From an uncultured Amylibacter sp. (GTDB lineage: Bacteria > Pseudomonadota > Alphaproteobacteria > Rhodobacterales > Rhodobacteraceae), in NCBI GenBank assembly GCA_943846615.1, contig OX044354.1:2125001-2189000 (forward strand): a DNA stretch of 64,000 nt, read 5' to 3'. Under the pieces are notes generated by a model, which saw nothing but the letters and a program-made list of their open reading frames with translations, was not told the DNA's origin and ran no database searches. Of this stretch, positions 7,948-16,913 are shown piece by piece (within the stretch, counting starts at the first letter, position 1; each line of letters opens with the position of its first letter). Position numbers and translations under genes: made by a program.

Positions 7948-9900
7948 ATGAAAACGCCACTGTGGTCACCATCCAGACAACAAATTGCATCCACATTGCT
8001 AACGGAGTTCGCCGCCCAGGCAGGGCAGATAGCTGGCCGTGATTTATCGCAGTACGATGATATGTGGGATTGGTCAGTACAGGACAAGGATGCGTTTTGG
8101 TCTACGTTTTGGGATTTTGCCGATTTGATCGGCCACAAGGGCACGGTGACCCTGTCAAATGGTGATGATGTTAAGAACGCCAAATTCTTCCCCGAGGCTA
8201 AATTAAACTATGCTGAAAACCAGTTGCGCCAAACGGGTGCGGGTGATGCCTTGGTGTTTTGTGCGGAAACGGGTGATCGGATGGCATGGTCGTGGGATCA
8301 ACTGCATCAGATTGTTTCCAGCATGCAACAAGCATTGCGCGCAAACGGTGTTGGTGTTGGTGATCGTGTGGCTGGCTTCGTGCCTAATTCGCCCTATGCA
8401 ATCGCGGCGATGTTGGCGACGGCCAGCTTGGGTGCTGTTTGGTCATCTTGTTCACCCGATTTTGGATTTAACGGTGTGAATGATCGGTTTGGTCAAATTG
8501 AACCCAAATTTTTGTTCTGTGCCGATCACTATTACTATAACGGTAAAAAATTCGATTGTTTGGGCGTAGCGTCCGATTTGGCCGATGCAATGCCCAGCGT
8601 GCAAAATCTGATCGTGTTTCCATACCTTGATGGCGTTGTCGATGTTTCTTCTGGTACAGACAAGGCAATCTCGTGGGCTGATTTCACATCATCATATGCG
8701 CCTGCGCCATTGACGTTCGAACGCGTCGCATTTGATGCGCCATTATTCATTTTGTTTTCATCGGGAACTACGGGGCTACCAAAGTGTATCGTGCATTCCG
8801 TTGGGGGTGCCTTGTTACAGCACCTGAAAGAGCATCAATTACAGACGGATATTCAACCCAATGATCGTTTCTTTTATTTCACGACATGCGGGTGGATGAT
8901 GTGGAACTGGTTGGCGTCTGGTCTGTCGTCTGGGGCGACTTTGATCCTGTTTGATGGGTCACCCTTTTATCCAGATGGCAATCGATTATCCGACATTGCA
9001 CAGGCGGAAAACGTGACGCAATTTGGGACCTCTGCCAAATATATCGATGCATGTGCCAAAGGTGACATCAAACCGAACACGCGTCATGACCTGAAGCACT
9101 TGCGCACAATTATGTCCACTGGATCACCTTTGGCGCCCGACAGTTTTGATTATATATACCGAGACTGGAAGGCGGATGTTTGCCTGTCGTCCATTGCAGG
9201 TGGCACGGATATTTGCGGCTGTTTCACAGGCGGCAGCCCGATCAGCCCTGTTTATCGCGGCGAATGTCAAAAACGCCATTTGGCAATGGATGTCCAAGTA
9301 TATGACGACGAGGGAACAATCCGAACCGACGGCCCGGGCGAGTTGGTCTGTCAGGGGCCACATCCATCTCAACCTGTCGGGTTCTGGCGTGATGAAACGG
9401 GTGAACGTTACCACGATGCCTATTTTGCGAAGTTTGATAATGTTTGGCACCACGGTGATTTTGTCGAAATTACAGACACAGGTGGGGCCGTATTTTATGG
9501 TCGTTCTGATGCAGTATTGAATCCAGGCGGTGTACGGATTGGTACAGCGGAAATATACCGCCAAGTCGAACGCGTTGATGCCGTGCTGGAAGCATTGGTG
9601 ATCGGTCAGAATTGGGATAACGACGTACGGGTCGTACTGTTTGTACGTTTGCGTGAAGGCGTTGCGTTAGATGACGATTTGATCAAAACGATTAAATCTG
9701 AAATTCGCGCGAATGCCACACCGCGCCATGTTCCCGCAAAGGTGATCGCGGTTTCCGACATCCCTCGCACGAAGTCTGGTAAGATTACTGAGTTAGCTGT
9801 GCGCGACGTTGTTCATGGGCGAGCGATTAAGAATACAGAGGCAATGGCAAACCCAGAAGCGTTGGAGTTGTTCAAAGATCTGCCCGCGTTGGCAGAGTAA
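7948..9900 (+). CDS. aacS: Acetoacetyl-CoA synthetase (acetoacetate-CoA ligase)
   Basis: 650-residue ANL-superfamily enzyme that activates acetoacetate with ATP and CoA to acetoacetyl-CoA, linking ketone bodies and polyhydroxybutyrate breakdown to central carbon. The P-loop motif FSSGTTGLPKCIVHSVGG lies at about 270-287, the adenylate-binding region TCGWMMWNW and IAGGTDICGCF follow, the hinge region is YGRSDAVLNPGGVRIG, and the catalytic Lys is in PRTKSGKITELAV near the C-terminus. The N-terminal WS...F...FW pattern and length separate it from acetyl-CoA synthetase. An AGGAG site 8 bases upstream supports the start. Confidence 0.93.
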   Translation: MKTPLWSPSRQQIASTLLTEFAAQAGQIAGRDLSQYDDMWDWSVQDKDAFWSTFWDFADLIGHKGTVTLSNGDDVKNAKFFPEAKLNYAENQLRQTGAGDALVFCAETGDRMAWSWDQLHQIVSSMQQALRANGVGVGDRVAGFVPNSPYAIAAMLATASLGAVWSSCSPDFGFNGVNDRFGQIEPKFLFCADHYYYNGKKFDCLGVASDLADAMPSVQNLIVFPYLDGVVDVSSGTDKAISWADFTSSYAPAPLTFERVAFDAPLFILFSSGTTGLPKCIVHSVGGALLQHLKEHQLQTDIQPNDRFFYFTTCGWMMWNWLASGLSSGATLILFDGSPFYPDGNRLSDIAQAENVTQFGTSAKYIDACAKGDIKPNTRHDLKHLRTIMSTGSPLAPDSFDYIYRDWKADVCLSSIAGGTDICGCFTGGSPISPVYRGECQKRHLAMDVQVYDDEGTIRTDGPGELVCQGPHPSQPVGFWRDETGERYHDAYFAKFDNVWHHGDFVEITDTGGAVFYGRSDAVLNPGGVRIGTAEIYRQVERVDAVLEALVIGQNWDNDVRVVLFVRLREGVALDDDLIKTIKSEIRANATPRHVPAKVIAVSDIPRTKSGKITELAVRDVVHGRAIKNTEAMANPEALELFKDLPALAE

Positions 9901-9909
9901 GGGGGCAGT

Positions 9910-10269
9910 ATGGGGTATATAAATCGCGAGATTCGTCGTTTCGGCATGCGCTGTATCAATACCTATGAAGGTATTGCAATTACCTTTCGCGAAGAGGCCA
10001 GTTTCGCGCAATGGGTTGTTGTGAACATCGCCTCTATTGCCCTGACATTTTTCGTGGAAATGACAACAGCGGAACGGATTTTGATTGTTGCGCTGGGCTT
10101 GATGATTTTGGTGGTCGAGTTGTTGAACACAGGAATCGAGGCGGCGATTGACCGTATCAGCGAGGAAATTCATCCACTAAGTAAGAAAGCTAAGGATTGT
10201 GGATGTGCTGCTGTAGCGGTGATGGCTATGATTGGATTAATCGCGTGGTTGATGGTGTTTTTTACCTAA
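9910..10269 (+). CDS. dgkA: Diacylglycerol kinase (prokaryotic DgkA type)
   Basis: 119-residue inner-membrane kinase that recycles diacylglycerol, left from membrane-derived glucan synthesis, to phosphatidic acid. The conserved block VVELLNTGIEAAIDRIS, with the catalytic Glu and Asn, lies at the end of the second membrane segment, followed by H-x-x-S-KKAKDCGCAAV and the third segment. An upstream AFREEASFAQW motif is also typical. It starts 9 bases after aacS, so the two may be cotranscribed, although no functional link is evident. Its 3' end overlaps the convergent gene by 8 bases. Confidence 0.93.
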   Translation: MGYINREIRRFGMRCINTYEGIAITFREEASFAQWVVVNIASIALTFFVEMTTAERILIVALGLMILVVELLNTGIEAAIDRISEEIHPLSKKAKDCGCAAVAVMAMIGLIAWLMVFFT

Positions 10270-10897
10270 CTTTGATAAGTCGCGAGAAGCCGACACCGAT
10301 GGCGATAAAGACGAAATTTGCCAACGTCGATATGGAATAAAACATCATCCGCCCACCCAATGTCAGATCATTCAGGAATGGATATGGTAATCCGTTGGTG
10401 ACGCTACCAGCTGGCAATGTGTTCATTGGGCGCACCAGTAGTTCGATCCATAACGGGTATAAAAGCCCAATTAATATGGCCCAAAAACAGGTTCCTTGGA
10501 TACGGCGAAACGCGCCGAGAATAAAGAATGCGTCTATCCACATCAATAATGGGCCAACGATATGCAGGTAGTATTCACGGTACCATGGTAAGGGGCCGTT
10601 TGATTGCACCAATGCGGGATCGATAAGCATCAGACGCCAATATTGCACCACCACAGCCATGTTCATTATGATGACTAAACCGACGAAAGCATCTAATCGT
10701 ACGACGGTTTTGCCCATCGACAGTCGCAGCATCTGCGCGGCGACGATGACGTTGAAGGTTATGGTCCAAATTGTCAGGAAGCGAAACTGAATTCCAAAGT
10801 GATCCATGTCGGAAACGAAGAATTGGTTCACCCAGAAACCAATGGCTAGGCTTAGAACGATGATACGGTAGATTAGGGTGTATCTATTTGAATTCAC
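10262..10897 (-). CDS. Pr6Pr-like integral membrane protein of unknown function
   Basis: 211-residue protein with about six hydrophobic segments spread over its length, short loops, and no enzymatic motif that I recognise. The arrangement (RFLTIWTITFNVIVA early, then HIVGPLLMWIDAFF, and LIGLLYPLWIELL) resembles the Pr6Pr/FAR-17a-AIG1-like membrane family. It overlaps the preceding DCC-family gene by 4 bases (ATGA), so the pair is translationally coupled; the partner suggests a redox or membrane-thiol context but nothing more specific. Confidence 0.6.
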   Translation of the reverse strand: MNSNRYTLIYRIIVLSLAIGFWVNQFFVSDMDHFGIQFRFLTIWTITFNVIVAAQMLRLSMGKTVVRLDAFVGLVIIMNMAVVVQYWRLMLIDPALVQSNGPLPWYREYYLHIVGPLLMWIDAFFILGAFRRIQGTCFWAILIGLLYPLWIELLVRPMNTLPAGSVTNGLPYPFLNDLTLGGRMMFYSISTLANFVFIAIGVGFSRLIKVR

Positions 10898-11304
10898 GAG
10901 TTTTTCGGCACACGTTTTTCATGAAATTTACGTCCTTCACGACGCTTGTTCCACTTATACAGGTTGGGCATCAATAACCGGTTGTAGAATGAAAATACAA
11001 GCTGGCGCATACCCGGAAGGGCAACGAGGCGCGCCCATGTTTTATAACCTGGCATCATTTTCCACAGGATCATGAATGCGGGGATTGCCGCGCTGATCTC
11101 GTCGTCTTGCATGACGTAGAGATTCTGCATTGCTTGGTCGCGGGTTAGGTTCCATTTTGACAGGTCTGTGGTGTTTAGGTCCTGAAAAAACATAGGTAAA
11201 TCATGGGCTTGGGCGCGTTTTTTGTAGTTGTTTATTTCAAACCGACAGATAGGACAGTTGTCATTGTATAGGATGTATGTATCGCGCATACTTAAAAATA
11301 CCAT
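10894..11304 (-). CDS. DCC-family thiol-disulfide protein (DUF393)
   Basis: Small thioredoxin-fold-like protein of about 131-136 residues. The defining motif is YNDNCPICRFEI near the N-terminus, with a CxxC redox pair after the DxxCP signature; IPAFMILWKMMPGYKTWARLVALPG matches the family's second conserved block. An alternative start MRDTYILYND at 11289 places the motif closer to the N-terminus and fits the family better; neither start has a good ribosome binding site. It is coupled to the downstream membrane protein. The physiological substrate of the family is not established. Confidence 0.8.
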   Translation of the reverse strand: MVFLSMRDTYILYNDNCPICRFEINNYKKRAQAHDLPMFFQDLNTTDLSKWNLTRDQAMQNLYVMQDDEISAAIPAFMILWKMMPGYKTWARLVALPGMRQLVFSFYNRLLMPNLYKWNKRREGRKFHEKRVPKNS

Positions 11305-11328
11305 AAATTAGGGGCGCTGTCAGCCATT

Positions 11329-11688
11329 ATGAAAATTATCCTAAATGTGTTGACCGACAAAGGATCGAAATATGCCGTTAGCGGGGGTGTGGCGGATTCG
11401 AGATCGGCAGCGAATGCGTTTATTAAGCAATTGAAACGTAACAAAAAATTCGCGAAAGCCACGCATAATACATGGGCGGTTTTGCTGGCGGATGGGACGC
11501 AAATCAAGGCGGATGATGGCGAAGGTGGGGCGGGGGCGATTATCCTTCGGATGCTGGAAACGGCGGATTTGCGGGATCATATTGTGGTGGTGACACGGTG
11601 GTATGGTGGTACGCATTTGGGCGGGGATCGGTTTCGCCATGTGAAGACATGCGTGGATAAATACCTGTCTGAAATTGGCCAAAAGTGA
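11329..11688 (+). CDS. IMPACT/YigZ N-terminal family protein (UPF0029)
   Basis: 119-residue single-domain protein. The signature TRWYGGTHLGGDRFRHV matches the conserved block of the IMPACT/YigZ family, and DDGEGGAGAIILRMLE corresponds to the upstream DDGEP-type motif. Bacterial YigZ normally has an extra C-terminal domain (total about 200 residues), absent here, so this is the short form. The family is linked to translation control in eukaryotes; its bacterial role is unclear. It is divergent from the DCC pair and convergent with the coiled-coil gene downstream. Confidence 0.78.
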   Translation: MKIILNVLTDKGSKYAVSGGVADSRSAANAFIKQLKRNKKFAKATHNTWAVLLADGTQIKADDGEGGAGAIILRMLETADLRDHIVVVTRWYGGTHLGGDRFRHVKTCVDKYLSEIGQK

Positions 11689-11698
11689 CGTCGGTATT

Positions 11699-11732
11699 GC
11701 GTCTAGTTTACGTCTAGATCACGTCTAGACGT
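11699..11732. repeat. Three tandem 11-base CGTCTAG repeats ending in a perfect palindrome
   Basis: The units GCGTCTAGTTT, ACGTCTAGATC and ACGTCTAGACG follow one another directly at 11699-11731; each carries CTAG, a tetramer usually rare in proteobacteria. The last unit and the next base form the 12-bp palindrome ACGTCTAGACGT (11721-11732). They lie between two convergent genes. The 11-base period places each copy on about the same face of the helix, as for a multimeric operator. I do not recognise the binding protein. Confidence 0.7.
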
Positions 11733-11756
11733 TGAACGGTGTTTGCGTACGGTGGG

Positions 11757-11772
11757 TTAAGTGCTGGTTAAC
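11757..11772. promoter_or_regulatory. Consensus CtrA-box sequence
   Basis: TTAA-N7-TTAAC is a full match to the binding site of the alphaproteobacterial response regulator CtrA. It overlaps the stop codon of the convergent gene at 11768 and is not upstream of a recognised gene, so it may be a chance match or belong to an unseen transcript. Confidence 0.35.
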
Positions 11773-12280
11773 CGTTAAAGCGTGAGCAGAATGCCTGTGT
11801 GCGGCTGTTTCCTTGGCCGCAATAATCACTCAAAATACTGCCGCTCCATGTGCCGAAACATTGGTTGTTCAAGTTATCGAGCAGGCTGTTTGAGCGATCG
11901 ACCTTGCGTTGGTAATTTTTGCGGGCATAGCGAAAGTCCACAAGGAAGTCTTCGTATTCATCGAAGGTGCGGGTGTAGCGGTTATATTCGCGTTCGCGTT
12001 TGGCCCAAACATTGTCACTGCTACGCATGATTTTGAGGATTTCATCCAAGCGGTCCAGTTCACGTTCGTGATCATCAATGCGATCTTCGAGACGATCCTT
12101 TTGGTCATTCATATATTCTGCTTCTGACTTTTCGGCGTTCATCTCTGCTTGGACGGCGCGACGCGCGTTATCGTAATCGGCGCATTGTAGGAAAAGATCG
12201 GGATTGTTTTTCACGTCTTGGGCCGCGACAGGCAGGGCGATGATGATGGCGATCATTGAAATTGAAGTTTTAAACAGCAT
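11768..12280 (-). CDS. Periplasmic coiled-coil protein, unknown function
   Basis: 170 residues with a clear signal peptide (about 1-20, cut after PVAAQ). The mature part is dominated by charged heptad-like sequence (about 40-125: EMNAEKSEAEYMNDQKDRLE and DDHERELDRLDEILK), predicting a long coiled coil. Four cysteines (one early in the mature protein, three in the last 30 residues) could form periplasmic disulfides. I do not recognise a named family. It stands alone between the CTAG repeats and the hairpin-rich region. Confidence 0.7.
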   Translation of the reverse strand: MLFKTSISMIAIIIALPVAAQDVKNNPDLFLQCADYDNARRAVQAEMNAEKSEAEYMNDQKDRLEDRIDDHERELDRLDEILKIMRSSDNVWAKREREYNRYTRTFDEYEDFLVDFRYARKNYQRKVDRSNSLLDNLNNQCFGTWSGSILSDYCGQGNSRTQAFCSRFNG

Positions 12281-12610
12281 TGATTTTCCCTCGACGTGTT
12301 GGGTTTCATCATCAAGTAAATGGCAGGGAATAACAAGATTTTCTGGGGGTAGGGCGAGTGATTATAAGTAAATCAATCTGGGGTGGATTGGGTCGGGTTC
12401 GGGTTGTTCACAGAACAGACCGCGCCCGCCGATGCGGCAGGGATTGCGTAGCCAAATGCCCGAGAGCATTTTCCTTCCCACTTACTTTCTACCTGTTCGC
12501 CAGAACAGGCCGCGCCTTTCCTTCCCCCCGGGAAGGCGCTTCTCGCCTCCCCAAGGAAAGGCGCTAGGGTTGTGTTTGGATTATAGCTACCTTAGGTTGA
12601 TCTAGATTAT
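12281..12610. repeat. Intergenic region with inverted repeats and two hairpins
   Basis: About 330 bases without a convincing gene. Two related segments (around 12410-12425 and 12500-12515) share CAGAACAG.CCGCGCC. A hairpin CCTGTTC-GCCA-GAACAGG lies at 12492-12509, directly followed by 12-base inverted arms GCGCCTTTCCTT (12512-12523) and AAGGAAAGGCGC (12553-12564). The GC-rich block contrasts with the AT-rich gene that follows. It looks like a degenerate intergenic repeat element; a non-coding RNA cannot be excluded. Confidence 0.55.
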
Positions 12611-13327
12611 ATGGTTTGGATAATGGATAGTATTAAAGAGATTTTTGACATAATGGGTCAACGTATTAAGTCACCTGTTTGGGGTTTTATCGCGTTGGCG
12701 TTTATTGCCCTCAATTGGCAGCCACTGTATTTTGTCTTATTCTCTGGAGAGCCTGCGGCCGAAAAGTTTGATTTCTTTGACAAGAACACCGACTGGATAT
12801 CAATTTACCTACGACCTTTGATGTTTGGCACTGCTTTTGCAGTATTGTCACCCAGAGTTTCAAATTGGTTTATTAAATTAACCGTAGAACCAACTAATGA
12901 AAAACGCATGCGCGAAGTAGAGGAAGCCCACAAAATCTCGCGAGAAAAAAATCGACTTTCGACCGAGCGCGAGAACGAACAAAAAATTCACAGGCAAAAA
13001 TTAGCAAATGATGAACAAGAATTGATTGATCAGGCAAAGAGAGATGTTGAAATTGACCAACTGCCTGATGGTGTAAAAGGCGAGTTGCAGAGCCAAATTG
13101 ATGAATTGAGAGAGCGTGATGGATCACAAAGCACTAATGTCTTATCTTCAAACGACATTGGAAATAGGGCCTTAAATACGCTTCAAGAAAAGTACGAAAT
13201 TAAAAAAATGCAGGCAGAAATGGAAGATAAAAATGGCAAGAGTGATAGGGCAGAAATGTATTTGCATGAAGCGGAGATGCTGCTCAATGAAATTCTGCGC
13301 AAAGAAGAAAAGATGTTGTCTCGGTAA
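12611..13327 (+). CDS. Membrane-anchored coiled-coil protein, unknown
   Basis: 238 residues (234 from the ATG at 12623). Two hydrophobic segments (about 23-45 and 62-85) are followed by a long charged cytoplasmic region rich in Glu, Lys, Arg and Gln with heptad character (about 95-150 and 185-238). I recognise no catalytic motif or family. The gene is visibly more AT-rich than its neighbours (AAA, GAA and ATT codons dominate) and is bordered by the hairpin region and an AT-rich 3' spacer, which may mean horizontal origin. It could be a scaffold or a membrane-associated defence or stress protein; I cannot choose. Confidence 0.65.
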   Translation: MVWIMDSIKEIFDIMGQRIKSPVWGFIALAFIALNWQPLYFVLFSGEPAAEKFDFFDKNTDWISIYLRPLMFGTAFAVLSPRVSNWFIKLTVEPTNEKRMREVEEAHKISREKNRLSTERENEQKIHRQKLANDEQELIDQAKRDVEIDQLPDGVKGELQSQIDELRERDGSQSTNVLSSNDIGNRALNTLQEKYEIKKMQAEMEDKNGKSDRAEMYLHEAEMLLNEILRKEEKMLSR

Positions 13328-13420
13328 CTCCGTGCAATGTCTTAGTGAAATCTATAAATAGCCAAATTGTTCAATGTAGCCCTATAGCTAAAATTTATAG
13401 TATTTTGACAAGTTCATTAA

Positions 13421-14794
13421 CTAAACCCGCCCCCACAAGTCATACTCACTCGCCTCATCAACCTCAACACTCACAATATCGCCAACGGCAATCGCATCCG
13501 TGCCCTCGTCAATAAACAGGTTCCCATCAATCTCTGGCGCATCTGCCTTGGTTCTACATGTCGCAATGCCATCCGCATCAATATCATCCACGATCACATC
13601 CATGCGCGTGCCGACCTTCGCCGCCAATTTCGCCTCTGATATCGCTTGGGATTTTTCCATGAAGCGGTTCCAGCGGTCTTGTTTCACATCCGCGTCCACG
13701 TGATCGGGCAGGGCGTTTGATCGCGCGCCGTCTACGTTTTCGTATTGGAAGCATCCGACGCGATCCAATTGGGCCTCGTCCAGCCAATCGAGCAGGTGTT
13801 GGAATTCGGCCTCTGTTTCGCCTGGGTAGCCGACGATGAAGGTGGAACGTAGGGTGATGTCTGGGCAGGTGTCGCGCCATGCGGCGATTTCGGCCAGTGT
13901 GTTTGATGATTTCGCGGGGCGTGCCATGCGTTTCAACACGTCTGGGTGGCTGTGTTGGAACGGGATATCCATGTAGGGCAGGATGTTGTTGGATTGATCC
14001 GCCATCAAAGGGATCAGGTCGCGCACGTGTGGATATGGGTAGACGTAGTGCAGGCGCACCCACGCGCCGAGTTCGCCAAGATCGCGGGTTAGGTCGGTGA
14101 TGTGGGCGCGGTGATCGCGATCGGTGGCGTGTTTGATATCGACGCCGTAGGCCGATGTGTCCTGTGATATCACCAACAGTTCCTTGACCCCTGCATCGAC
14201 CAGTTTTTCAGCCTCGCGGATTACCGCGTGGGCGGGGCGCGATTGTAGGCGGCCGCGCATGTCTGGGATGATGCAGAATTTGCATTTGTGGTTACAGCCT
14301 TCGGAGATTTTGAGGTAGCTGTAGTGGCGCGGTGTTAGGGATACGCCGCTGGCGGGCAACAGATCGATGAAGGGATCGGGGTTTGGTGGGACGGCGGTGT
14401 GTACCGCGTCCAGCACCTGTTCGTATTGGTGTGGGCCTGTGACGGCGAGGACGGAGGGGTGCGTGCCGCGAATGTAATCCTCTTCTGCGCCCAAGCAACC
14501 GGTTACTATGACTTTGCCGTTTTCGGAGAGGGCTTCGCCGATGGCGTCCAGCGATTCTGCCTTGGCGGAGTCCAAGAAACCGCATGTGTTTACGATCACG
14601 GCTTCGGCGCCTGTGTAATCCGGGCTGATCGCGTAACCTTCGGCGCGCAGGCGGGTCAGGATGCGTTCAGAGTCCACCAATGCCTTGGGGCAGCCAAGGG
14701 AGACCATGCCGATTTTGGGCTGGCCATCGCGGGATGGTTCATCGATGCGGGCGCGGGGCGCCAGATCGGGGCGCAGGGAAGGTGGATTGCTCAT
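13421..14794 (-). CDS. rimO: Ribosomal protein uS12 methylthiotransferase RimO
   Basis: 457-residue radical-SAM enzyme that adds a methylthio group to an aspartate of ribosomal protein S12. The N-terminal UPF0004 domain has its three cluster cysteines in [23 protein letters not shown] and VTGCLG; the radical-SAM cluster is [16 protein letters not shown]; a TRAM domain closes the protein (about 390-457). The SLGCPK and IPDMRG motifs identify RimO rather than MiaB. The ATG has a GGGG-type ribosome binding site. Monocistronic, divergent from the ankyrin gene. Confidence 0.95.
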   Translation of the reverse strand: MSNPPSLRPDLAPRARIDEPSRDGQPKIGMVSLGCPKALVDSERILTRLRAEGYAISPDYTGAEAVIVNTCGFLDSAKAESLDAIGEALSENGKVIVTGCLGAEEDYIRGTHPSVLAVTGPHQYEQVLDAVHTAVPPNPDPFIDLLPASGVSLTPRHYSYLKISEGCNHKCKFCIIPDMRGRLQSRPAHAVIREAEKLVDAGVKELLVISQDTSAYGVDIKHATDRDHRAHITDLTRDLGELGAWVRLHYVYPYPHVRDLIPLMADQSNNILPYMDIPFQHSHPDVLKRMARPAKSSNTLAEIAAWRDTCPDITLRSTFIVGYPGETEAEFQHLLDWLDEAQLDRVGCFQYENVDGARSNALPDHVDADVKQDRWNRFMEKSQAISEAKLAAKVGTRMDVIVDDIDADGIATCRTKADAPEIDGNLFIDEGTDAIAVGDIVSVEVDEASEYDLWGRV

Positions 14795-14851
14795 GATTAC
14801 CCCATACCGTAGGCTGGGGGGTATTGTGAACCATAATGTTTTAGGTGGATT

Positions 14852-16687
14852 ATGTTTAAGAAGATTTTGAACGATGCGTTGAAGAAAAACCCTGAGATGG
14901 AGGATGCCGTTGGGGACCGCGGGATTAGGCAGTTGAGTGGGATGCTTGATGGGACGTTTAAGAGAATGGAAAAGCAGATAAAGGATTTACCCAAAAGTGT
15001 TCTGGGAAATGCGTTGGCTGGGTTTTCGGAAGAAATTAATAAGGTGGTCGATGAACAGATGCCGTTGATCCATGACATAAATGAAACCGCCAGACGGGAC
15101 GGCGCCGAATTATTGGGTAAGTGGCGGCATCGGATGTCTTTTGAAAGGAAAGAAGTCAGCTTTAGATTGTTGTATGATTTTCAACATGAAGTTGACGCTT
15201 TGATGGCGAGTGGGATGTCTTCCAGGAAGATGCAAGGTGAACTCGAAAAACTTCATCGTGAAGACATTAAATCGCGCTGTAAGGTGATTAAGGCGATTGA
15301 AAAATCGTCGAAGTCGGGGATGTTTGATGCGGTGAATGCATTGCTGAAGGCGGGGAATCCCGCCCAGTCGCGGACGATGTTGATGGATACACCGTTAGCA
15401 TATGCCTATCAAGCGGGGCGGATGGATGTGGTTAAGCTATTGATCGATCATGGAGCCGATTATGATGCGATTGGGTGGACGCGGTTGCATTATGCGATTG
15501 TTTATGGGGAGGCTCGCGATGTGCGGGCGGCGCTGCCTAGTGATGTTTTGCATCGACCTGATGAGGAGAAGCGAACTGCGTTTGAGTTGTGTGGGTTGTA
15601 TGGGAGTTCAGAAAAGACAGCGATTTTGCAAAAAGAATTGAAGCGACTCGGTGGGGTTTCTGACGGTGTTATTACCGCGATGTGTGACGCTATTACGTCA
15701 GGAGATATTTTAGCGGTTAAGGGTTATTTGGACGCTGGGGTGCCAGCCTTTGTCTCGTCGAGCTATGGGCCCGATAGTGCGATTTGTTTAACCGAGACGT
15801 TTGATTTGGAAATGCTTCAATTGTTATTGGATCATGGGTTGGACTTGAGAGAGGTAGATAGCTTGAGTGATTGTCATCTTAGGCCCGAACGCATTTTAGA
15901 TGAAAATGGGTTTCCCAAGATTTTTACCTTTGGTCGTGCGTTGATGGATGCGGGGTGGAAGCCTGAGTGGTTGGATGATTTTGAAGATAATCAAATGCGT
16001 TACATTTCTGGGGCGTTATTGATCTCGAAGGAAGCTGTGCGCCAATCGCAGATCAAGGAGCAAATGAGCGTGCGATTTGGGGTTTCGAATCCAGAGCGGG
16101 TAGATCATGCGCTTTGGAGGCAGATGATCCGAGAGGGATATGCGGCATATGAAGTTGCAAAGAAGTTTGGCGTTGATACGGGGGTGGGGCGCGACGGGCC
16201 AAAGTGGTGTTTTGATCGGTTCGGGATGACAACGACGTTTTTGCCTGATGGGCGTTGTGTACAGATCGCTGGCGAGCATGAGGATCACTATGATCCAGAT
16301 TTTCACATCTACAACGACGTCGTTGTTCATGACGGCAAAGGTGGGGTTGATATTTATTGCTATCCGCGCGCGGATTTTGCACCGACCGATTTTCATACCG
16401 CAACATTGTTCGACGATCACATCTTGATCATTGGTAATTGTGGGTATCAAGGGGATCGTCGCGTAGGCGAGACGCCTGTTTATCGATTAAACCTGTCTGA
16501 TTTTTCAATACAGGCGGTGGAAACCACGGGGGAGAAACCCGGTTGGATTAACCGCCACAGTGCCGTGTTACAGGACGGGGAAATCGTGGTTTCGGGTGGG
16601 CAGATACAGTCCGAGACGGGGTATGGGGATTACAGCGAAAGCCATGCGTTGCGCATCAAGGATATGGTTTGGCGCAGGGTGTCATAA
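14852..16687 (+). CDS. Large protein with ankyrin and Kelch-like segments
   Basis: 611 residues, no signal peptide or membrane segment. The N-terminus (1-150) is charged and helical. Ankyrin repeats follow from about 165, for example [20 protein letters not shown] with [21 protein letters not shown], and again around 285-330 ([22 protein letters not shown]). The last 150 residues show Kelch-like blades: [30 protein letters not shown], and [17 protein letters not shown]. Both modules bind proteins, so a scaffold or adaptor role is likely; the partner is unknown. AGGTGG precedes the start. It stands alone between rimO and a tRNA gene. Confidence 0.75.
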   Translation: MFKKILNDALKKNPEMEDAVGDRGIRQLSGMLDGTFKRMEKQIKDLPKSVLGNALAGFSEEINKVVDEQMPLIHDINETARRDGAELLGKWRHRMSFERKEVSFRLLYDFQHEVDALMASGMSSRKMQGELEKLHREDIKSRCKVIKAIEKSSKSGMFDAVNALLKAGNPAQSRTMLMDTPLAYAYQAGRMDVVKLLIDHGADYDAIGWTRLHYAIVYGEARDVRAALPSDVLHRPDEEKRTAFELCGLYGSSEKTAILQKELKRLGGVSDGVITAMCDAITSGDILAVKGYLDAGVPAFVSSSYGPDSAICLTETFDLEMLQLLLDHGLDLREVDSLSDCHLRPERILDENGFPKIFTFGRALMDAGWKPEWLDDFEDNQMRYISGALLISKEAVRQSQIKEQMSVRFGVSNPERVDHALWRQMIREGYAAYEVAKKFGVDTGVGRDGPKWCFDRFGMTTTFLPDGRCVQIAGEHEDHYDPDFHIYNDVVVHDGKGGVDIYCYPRADFAPTDFHTATLFDDHILIIGNCGYQGDRRVGETPVYRLNLSDFSIQAVETTGEKPGWINRHSAVLQDGEIVVSGGQIQSETGYGDYSESHALRIKDMVWRRVS

Positions 16688-16726
16688 GGCGTGTGGAAAA
16701 AACGTGGATTTAATTACGAATCCCGC

Positions 16727-16755
16727 TTGACGCACACATAGCGATGACCTATTCA
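16727..16755 (+). promoter_or_regulatory. Sigma-70 promoter of the tRNA(CAT) gene
   Basis: TTGACG (-35) and TATTCA (-10) are separated by 17 bases, with the -10 ending 13 bases before the mature tRNA. Confidence 0.65.
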
Positions 16756-16768
16756 GCGCACACCTTGT

Positions 16769-16845
16769 GGCGAGGTAGCTCAGCTGGTTAGAGCGCAGGA
16801 CTCATAATCTTGAGGTCGAGGGTTCAAGTCCCCCTCTCGCCACCA
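16769..16845 (+). tRNA. tRNA with CAT anticodon (Met, or Ile2 read by lysidine)
   Basis: 77-nt cloverleaf with encoded CCA. The acceptor arms GGCGAGG/TCTCGCC pair (one G-T), the D-arm is AGCTC...GAGC, the anticodon stem CAGGA/TCTTG encloses loop CTCATAA, and the T-loop is TTCAAGT. The anticodon CAT cannot by itself distinguish elongator Met from lysidine-modified Ile. The first pair G-C argues against initiator tRNA. One T-stem position is an A-C mismatch. Confidence 0.9.
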
Positions 16846-16913
16846 CTTCCCCCCTCTTCGGCAGAAAATAACCGATGAATGCGCTATGCTTGCGGAAGTT
16901 CTGTGTGAACTTT

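Noticed and set aside
11699..11732. Short CRISPR-like array
   Set aside because: Three contiguous 11-base units with no spacers and no cas genes.
12358..12567. 69-residue frame in the hairpin-rich intergenic region
   Set aside because: It reads through the inverted repeats, is Arg-rich by composition, and lacks a ribosome binding site.
16727..16874. Integrative-element attachment site at the tRNA(CAT) gene
   Set aside because: No integrase gene and no direct repeat of the tRNA 3' end in the window.
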